A stretch of 64,000 nucleotides of DNA from Sinorhizobium numidicum (GTDB lineage: Bacteria > Pseudomonadota > Alphaproteobacteria > Rhizobiales > Rhizobiaceae): NCBI RefSeq assembly GCF_029892045.1, contig NZ_CP120367.1, positions 1,922,001 through 1,986,000 on the forward strand. Reading direction: 5' to 3'. Under the pieces are notes generated by a model that saw nothing but the letters and a program-made list of their open reading frames with translations, was not told where the DNA came from and made no database searches. Position numbers and translations under genes: made by a program. Positions 59,877 to 64,000 of the stretch are shown one piece after another (positions within the stretch are counted from its first letter, which is position 1; each line of letters starts with the position of its first letter).

Positions 59877-61310
59877 CTAGGCCAGCGTGTAGGCTGTCTT
59901 GACGGTTGTGTAGAATTCGGCGGCGTATTTGCCCTGTTCGCGCGAGCCGTAGGAGGAGCCCTTGCGGCCGCCGAACGGCACGTGGAAATCGACGCCGGCC
60001 GTCGGCAGGTTGACCATCACCATGCCGGCCTCGGCGTTGCGCTTGAAATGCGTCGCATGCTTGAGGCTGGTGGTGGCGATGCCGGAGGACAGCCCGAACG
60101 GCGTGTCGTTGGCAACGGCGAGCGCCTCGTCGTAGTCCTTCACCCGGATGACGGCGGCGACCGGGCCGAAGATCTCCTCTTGGCTGATCCGCATCTGGTT
60201 CGTCGCTTCGGTAAACAGCGCCGGCTGCAGGTAGAAGCCGGGCGCGTCGCGCTGCAACAGTTCGCCGCCGAAGGCGAGCCTGGCGCCTTCCTGCTGGCCG
60301 ATGGCGATATAGTCGGTGTCCTGGTTCAGCTGGCTCTGGTCGACCACCGGGCCGATATGGGTGCCGGCCTTCAGCGCGTCGTCGACGATCAGCCCGTTCA
60401 TCCGCTCGGCCACCGCGGCGACGAAGCGGTCGTGAATGCCCGCGGTGACGATCACCCGCGACGAGGCGGTGCAGCGCTGGCCGGTCGAGAAGAAGGCGGA
60501 ATTGACCGTCGCCTCGACGGCGACGGTGAGATCGGCGTCGTCGAGCACGACGAACGGATTCTTGCCGCCCATTTCCAGCTGGAACTTGCGATTGTGTTCG
60601 ACCGAGGCGGCGGCGACGCGTTTGCCGGTGCCGACCGAGCCGGTGAAGGTGATCGCCTGGATATCGGGGCTGTCGAGCATCGCCTGGCCGACGACCGAGC
60701 CCTTGCCCATGACGAGGTTCATGACCCCCTTCGGCAGGCCGGCGCGGTGCAGAATGTCGACGATCGCCCAGGAGCAGCCGGGCACCAGTTCGGCCGGCTT
60801 GAAGACGACGGTGTTGCCGTAACACAGCGCCGGGGCGATCTTCCAGGCGGGAATGGCGATCGGGAAGTTCCACGGGGTGATGATGCCGACGACGCCGACC
60901 GGCTCGCGGCTGATCTCGACGCCGATGCCGGGGCGCACCGACGGCAGCATTTCGCCGGCCAGCCGCAAGCATTCGCCGGCGAAGAACTCGAAGATCTGGC
61001 CGGCCCGCACCGTCTCGCCGATGCCCTCGGCCAGGGTCTTGCCTTCCTCGCGCGACAACAGCCGGCCGAGTTCGTCCTTGCGCGCGAGGATCTCGTCGGC
61101 GGTCTTCTTCAGAATTGCATGGCGCTCGAGGATGCCGGAGCGCGACCAGGCGGGAAAGGCGGCCTTGGCCGCCGCGATCGCCGCCGAAGCGTCGTCGGCG
61201 GTGGCGCGGGCATATTCGCCGATGACGTCATTGGTGTTCGACGGATTGACATTGGCGACGCCGTCGCTGCCGACCCATTCGCCGGCAATCAGGTTCTGGT
61301 GAAGTGTCAT
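59877..61310 (-). CDS. NAD(P)-dependent aldehyde dehydrogenase (2-oxoglutarate or succinate semialdehyde type)
   Basis: Aldehyde dehydrogenase, 477 aa. Key residues: Asn148 in PWNFP, Glu246 in LEMGGKNP and catalytic Cys280 in GQRCTAS, plus the cofactor motif FTGSVGTGK. It resembles 2-oxoglutarate semialdehyde dehydrogenases, which act in hydroxyproline, arabinose and glucarate breakdown; succinate semialdehyde is the alternative. It is the last gene of the peptide-type ABC operon, sharing ATGA with the ATPase gene. By eye it is even richer in GC third positions than its neighbours. Confidence 0.87.
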   Translation of the reverse strand: MTLHQNLIAGEWVGSDGVANVNPSNTNDVIGEYARATADDASAAIAAAKAAFPAWSRSGILERHAILKKTADEILARKDELGRLLSREEGKTLAEGIGETVRAGQIFEFFAGECLRLAGEMLPSVRPGIGVEISREPVGVVGIITPWNFPIAIPAWKIAPALCYGNTVVFKPAELVPGCSWAIVDILHRAGLPKGVMNLVMGKGSVVGQAMLDSPDIQAITFTGSVGTGKRVAAASVEHNRKFQLEMGGKNPFVVLDDADLTVAVEATVNSAFFSTGQRCTASSRVIVTAGIHDRFVAAVAERMNGLIVDDALKAGTHIGPVVDQSQLNQDTDYIAIGQQEGARLAFGGELLQRDAPGFYLQPALFTEATNQMRISQEEIFGPVAAVIRVKDYDEALAVANDTPFGLSSGIATTSLKHATHFKRNAEAGMVMVNLPTAGVDFHVPFGGRKGSSYGSREQGKYAAEFYTTVKTAYTLA

Positions 61311-63028
61311 CTTGCCAAGCTCCCGTTTCTAGGCCGCTCTGACCAAAGGCCGTCAGCGCCGATTGTTGGTTCGGCTGACGGTTCTTCGGTTTGCATGAGC
61401 CATTTTGGTCTCGGCACAGCGCGCAGCAGGCTCTGCGTATATTCGTGGCGTGGTGCGCTGAACACCGTCGATGTGTCTCCCTCCTCGACGATCTTTCCCT
61501 GTTTCATCACCATGATCCTATCGGCGAAATGGCGGACGATCGGCAGGTCATGGGTAATGAAGATGTAAGAGAGCCCGAGTCTGGTGCGAAGATCGGCGAG
61601 GAGGTCGATCACCTGGGCCTGGATAGAGACGTCCAGCGCCGAAACCGCTTCGTCGCAGATGATGAGCTCCGGCTCGCTTGCAAGTGCGCGGGCAATGGCG
61701 ATGCGCTGCCGCTGGCCACCGGAGAACTGGTGCGGATAGCGATCGGCGTGTTCCGGCCGCAGACCAACGAGTTCCAAAAGTTCCGACACTCTCCCCTTCC
61801 ATTTCTCTTTGGAGAGGATATCCCGGTGGATCACCCAGGGTTCGGAAATGATCGCATGAACATTCATGCGCGGGTTCATGGAGCCGTAAGGATCCTGGAA
61901 CACCATCTGGACCTTGCGCCGAAACGTCATCAGGCGCTTTCCGTTCATCCCGAAAATGTCCTCGCCGGCGAAGAGGGCCCTGCCGGAGCTCGGATCGTTC
62001 AGCCGCAAGAGCATGCGAGCGACGCTCGATTTGCCCGAGCCGGATTCGCCGACAATGCCGAGGGTTTCGCCTCGCCTGACCTCGAAGCTGACGTCGTCCA
62101 CCGCCTTGAACGTGCGCTTGCCGGCAAAGCTCCCTGAGGAAAGCAGATAGTCCTTCGTGAGATGTTCCACCTTGAGCAGTACGTCGCCCGCACCCCCCGT
62201 CGAACGCTTGTTCGAAGTCTCCGCAGCGTCGCCGTGCGGCAGCGCGGAAATTAAGCGGCGGGTATAGGCATGCTGCGGATTGCTGAAGACCTCTCTGGCC
62301 GAGCCGGCCTCCACAACTCGCGCGGCGTTCATGACGATGACGCGATCCGCCATGGCAGAGGCGACCTCGAGATCGTGGGTGATCATGATCAGCGCCATTC
62401 CGGTCTCGCGCTGGAGGTCGCGCAACAGTTCGAGGATCTGGGCCTGAACACTGACGTCCAGGGCGGTCGTAGGCTCGTCCGCGATCAGAATGTCGGGCTT
62501 CAGCGCAATCGCCATGGCAATCATCACACGCTGGCGCTGACCGCCGGAAAATTGGTGCGGATAGAAGTCAACCCGGCTTTCCGGTTCCGGAATGCCGACG
62601 CGGCGGAGGAGCTCAATCGCGTTGGCACGCGCTTGCCTGCCCTTCCCGGCGCCGTGGCTCTCATAGACCTCCTCGATTTGGCGTCCGACCGTGTAGACGG
62701 GATTGAGATAGGCGAGCGGATCCTGGAAGATCATCGCAATCCGGCGGCCGTTGATGCTTCTGCGGGCTTCCGCATCCAGACGCGAGAGTTCGATGCCATC
62801 GAAGTGGCAGGCGCCTGCGACGATATCGGCCGGTGGGCAGTCGAGGAGGTCCATCACCGTGCTCGTGCTGACGCTCTTTCCCGAGCCGCTTTCACCGAGA
62901 ATGACGAGGGTCTCGCTGCGATTAACGTGGAAGGAGACGTTGTCGACCGCCCGTACTGGCTCTTTATCCGAGAGGAAATCGACCGTCAGGCCCTCGACCT
63001 TGAGAATGGGATTGGCTGCGTTCTTCAT
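61307..63028 (-). CDS. Peptide/opine ABC transporter, fused double ATP-binding protein
   Basis: DppD-DppF type fusion with two ABC domains, 573 aa from the ATG at 63028. Domain 1 has Walker A GESGSGKSV, signature FSGGQRQRVMIAMAI and Walker B ILIADEPTTALDV. Domain 2, from about residue 285, has GESGSGKSS, FSGGQRQRIAIARAL and LIICDEAVSALDV. Both carry the oligopeptide-family C-terminal tail (HAYTRRLISALP, HEYTQSLLRAVPRP). The same fused form occurs in GsiA and in opine transporters. It overlaps both neighbours by 4 nt. Confidence 0.93.
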   Translation of the reverse strand: MKNAANPILKVEGLTVDFLSDKEPVRAVDNVSFHVNRSETLVILGESGSGKSVSTSTVMDLLDCPPADIVAGACHFDGIELSRLDAEARRSINGRRIAMIFQDPLAYLNPVYTVGRQIEEVYESHGAGKGRQARANAIELLRRVGIPEPESRVDFYPHQFSGGQRQRVMIAMAIALKPDILIADEPTTALDVSVQAQILELLRDLQRETGMALIMITHDLEVASAMADRVIVMNAARVVEAGSAREVFSNPQHAYTRRLISALPHGDAAETSNKRSTGGAGDVLLKVEHLTKDYLLSSGSFAGKRTFKAVDDVSFEVRRGETLGIVGESGSGKSSVARMLLRLNDPSSGRALFAGEDIFGMNGKRLMTFRRKVQMVFQDPYGSMNPRMNVHAIISEPWVIHRDILSKEKWKGRVSELLELVGLRPEHADRYPHQFSGGQRQRIAIARALASEPELIICDEAVSALDVSIQAQVIDLLADLRTRLGLSYIFITHDLPIVRHFADRIMVMKQGKIVEEGDTSTVFSAPRHEYTQSLLRAVPRPKWLMQTEEPSAEPTIGADGLWSERPRNGSLAR

Positions 63029-63948
63029 CGAGCGGCCTTTCGCAATGTCTGCAGACGCCAGCGTTGTTGCGGATCGGCGACGGTGCGCGCCCAGTTCGAA
63101 AGGATGTTGAGCGAGAGCGTCGTCAACATGATGGCAAGGCCAGGCCAAAAGGCGATCCACCAGGCCGTCGAAAGATAACCGCGGCCGTTTGCCACCATCG
63201 CACCCCAGGTGAAATCTGGCGGCTGAATGCCGAGGCCGAGGAAGCTCAGTGCCGATTCGGATAGGATGACCGTTGCGAAGTCGATGGCCGAGATCGTCAC
63301 CAATGTCGGCAGGACGAGCGGTGCGATATGCCGGAGAATGATCCTGGCCGGCTTTGCGCCCATGGAACGCGCTGCGCTGACGAACATGCGCTCGCGCAGT
63401 TCCAGCACTTCGGCGCGCGCAGTTCTCAGATAAATCGGCATGCGGGTGATGGCGAGAACGATCACAAGATTGGTGATGCTGGGCCCGAGCGTATAGAGCA
63501 CGATCAAGGCCAAGAGCAGCGACGGAAAGCTCATGACGACGTCGGCGAGACGCAGAATGAGGTGGCTGTACCAGCGTTCGGAATAGCCGGCGATCAGGCC
63601 GAGCGTTCCTCCGACGAGCATGGAGGAGAACACCGCGGCGGCCGCAATGCCGAGTGTATTCTGCGCACCGACGATCAGCCTGGCGAGGATTGGCCGGCCG
63701 AGCGTATCGGCCCCGAGGACGTAGATCCAGCCCTGCTCGAAGGCGAAAGGAGCGAGGTTGCGCTGGCGCAGGCCGAGCCGGGACGCCGCGTCTCCAACGA
63801 GCCAAGGCCCGACGATGGCCGCGGCCACGAAGATCGCCAGGAAAATGGCGGCGGCCAGCGCGAGCCTGTCGCGCTTCAGATAGGCGATGAGGACGCGCGC
63901 GGTGCCCGGACCCGTCGACGGTTTGCTATCGGGAGTGATGATCGTCAT
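63025..63948 (-). CDS. Peptide/opine ABC transporter permease (DppC-like)
   Basis: Inner-membrane permease, 307 aa, with an N-terminal cytoplasmic tail, one helix (residues about 35-55), then five helices in the BPD-type domain. It has GTDTLGRPILARLIVGAQNTL-like sequence (GADTLGRPILARLIVGAQN) and the loop EVLELRERMFVSAARSMGAKPARIILRHIAP. It overlaps the ATPase gene by 4 nt and follows the partial dppB-like gene after 3 nt. Confidence 0.92.
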   Translation of the reverse strand: MTIITPDSKPSTGPGTARVLIAYLKRDRLALAAAIFLAIFVAAAIVGPWLVGDAASRLGLRQRNLAPFAFEQGWIYVLGADTLGRPILARLIVGAQNTLGIAAAAVFSSMLVGGTLGLIAGYSERWYSHLILRLADVVMSFPSLLLALIVLYTLGPSITNLVIVLAITRMPIYLRTARAEVLELRERMFVSAARSMGAKPARIILRHIAPLVLPTLVTISAIDFATVILSESALSFLGLGIQPPDFTWGAMVANGRGYLSTAWWIAFWPGLAIMLTTLSLNILSNWARTVADPQQRWRLQTLRKAAR

Positions 63949-63951
63949 GGG

Positions 63952-64000
63952 TCAATACCGGATGCGCGGATCGAGCACTGCGTAGAGCAGATCGATTGCG
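63952..64000 (-). CDS. Peptide/opine ABC transporter permease (DppB-like), C-terminal end only
   Basis: Only the last 15 codons are inside the window. They read AIDLLYAVLDPRIRY and a stop, the typical C-terminus of DppB-type permeases. The rest lies to the right. It is upstream of and co-directional with the DppC-like gene, 3 nt apart. Confidence 0.85.
   Translation of the reverse strand, partial: AIDLLYAVLDPRIRY

Noticed and set aside
1..64000. tRNA, rRNA, CRISPR array or intact insertion sequence
   Set aside because: No cloverleaf-like segments, regularly spaced direct repeats or transposase frames were recognised by reading; a dedicated scan could still find small RNAs.

Overview
The window looks like a piece of a large secondary replicon (chromid or megaplasmid, pSymB-like) of a Sinorhizobium/Ensifer-type alphaproteobacterium. 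This is inferred from the C4-dicarboxylate dctA/dctBD locus with a sigma-54 promoter, the pca protocatechuate genes with a PcaQ box matching the Sinorhizobium consensus, a RepA/RepB pair of the repABC family, many ABC uptake systems, high G+C and short palindromic intergenic repeats. No tRNA, rRNA, CRISPR array or intact insertion sequence was recognised.

Layout. 1-4076: dctD (cut by the left edge) and dctB on the minus strand, divergent from dctA, with DctD-type upstream sites, a -24/-12 promoter and a terminator after dctA. 4111-8401: a two-component pair made of a LuxR-type response regulator and a 1,124-residue fusion of an NCS1 permease, a cysteine cluster, a histidine kinase and a receiver domain. 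It is divergent from a complete urea-type ABC operon urtABCDE (8690-14490). 14727-15119 encodes an unknown small protein. 15587-21398: a CUT2-type sugar ABC system with its LacI regulator and a likely operator. 21599-26617 (minus): a UgpBAEC-like ABC system headed by a calcineurin-like phosphoesterase. 26863-28140: L-fuconate dehydratase. 28409-33965: repA and repB without repC, then an FtsK translocase that lacks membrane segments. 34192-37834: a GntR regulator with a polar amino acid ABC system. 37901-39561: an ECF sigma factor with a DUF4142 protein and a cupredoxin, under a duplicated promoter motif. 39670-41387: a bdcA/bdcR-like pair and acylphosphatase. 41433-45221: pcaIJF and pcaR. 45504-50521: a polysaccharide cluster (pyruvyl transferase, flippase, two glycosyltransferases). 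50952-53547: a sulfite-oxidase-type molybdoprotein and gamma-glutamyltransferase. 53781-58756: pcaQ and pcaDCHGB. 58808-59173: a remnant of gltS. 59217-59486: a small unknown gene. 59877-64000 (minus): a dipeptide/opine-type ABC operon ending in an aldehyde dehydrogenase.

How the genes fit together. The window is devoted to scavenging: dicarboxylates, urea, sugars, phosphodiester- or glycerol-phosphate-like solutes, amino acids and peptides. The two pca blocks form a complete route from protocatechuate to succinyl-CoA and acetyl-CoA: pcaHG opens the ring, pcaB, pcaC and pcaD make 3-oxoadipate, and pcaIJ and pcaF finish. The repAB/ftsK island is the only part devoted to replicon maintenance. 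Three ABC operons carry a strong hairpin just after the binding-protein gene. At least two families of palindromic repeats lie between genes.

The least ordinary items are the permease-kinase fusion beside the urea operon, the ECF sigma gene whose own promoter motif (GGAACGTT-N13-CATCCAA) recurs in front of the next gene, and the repAB pair without repC beside a soluble FtsK.
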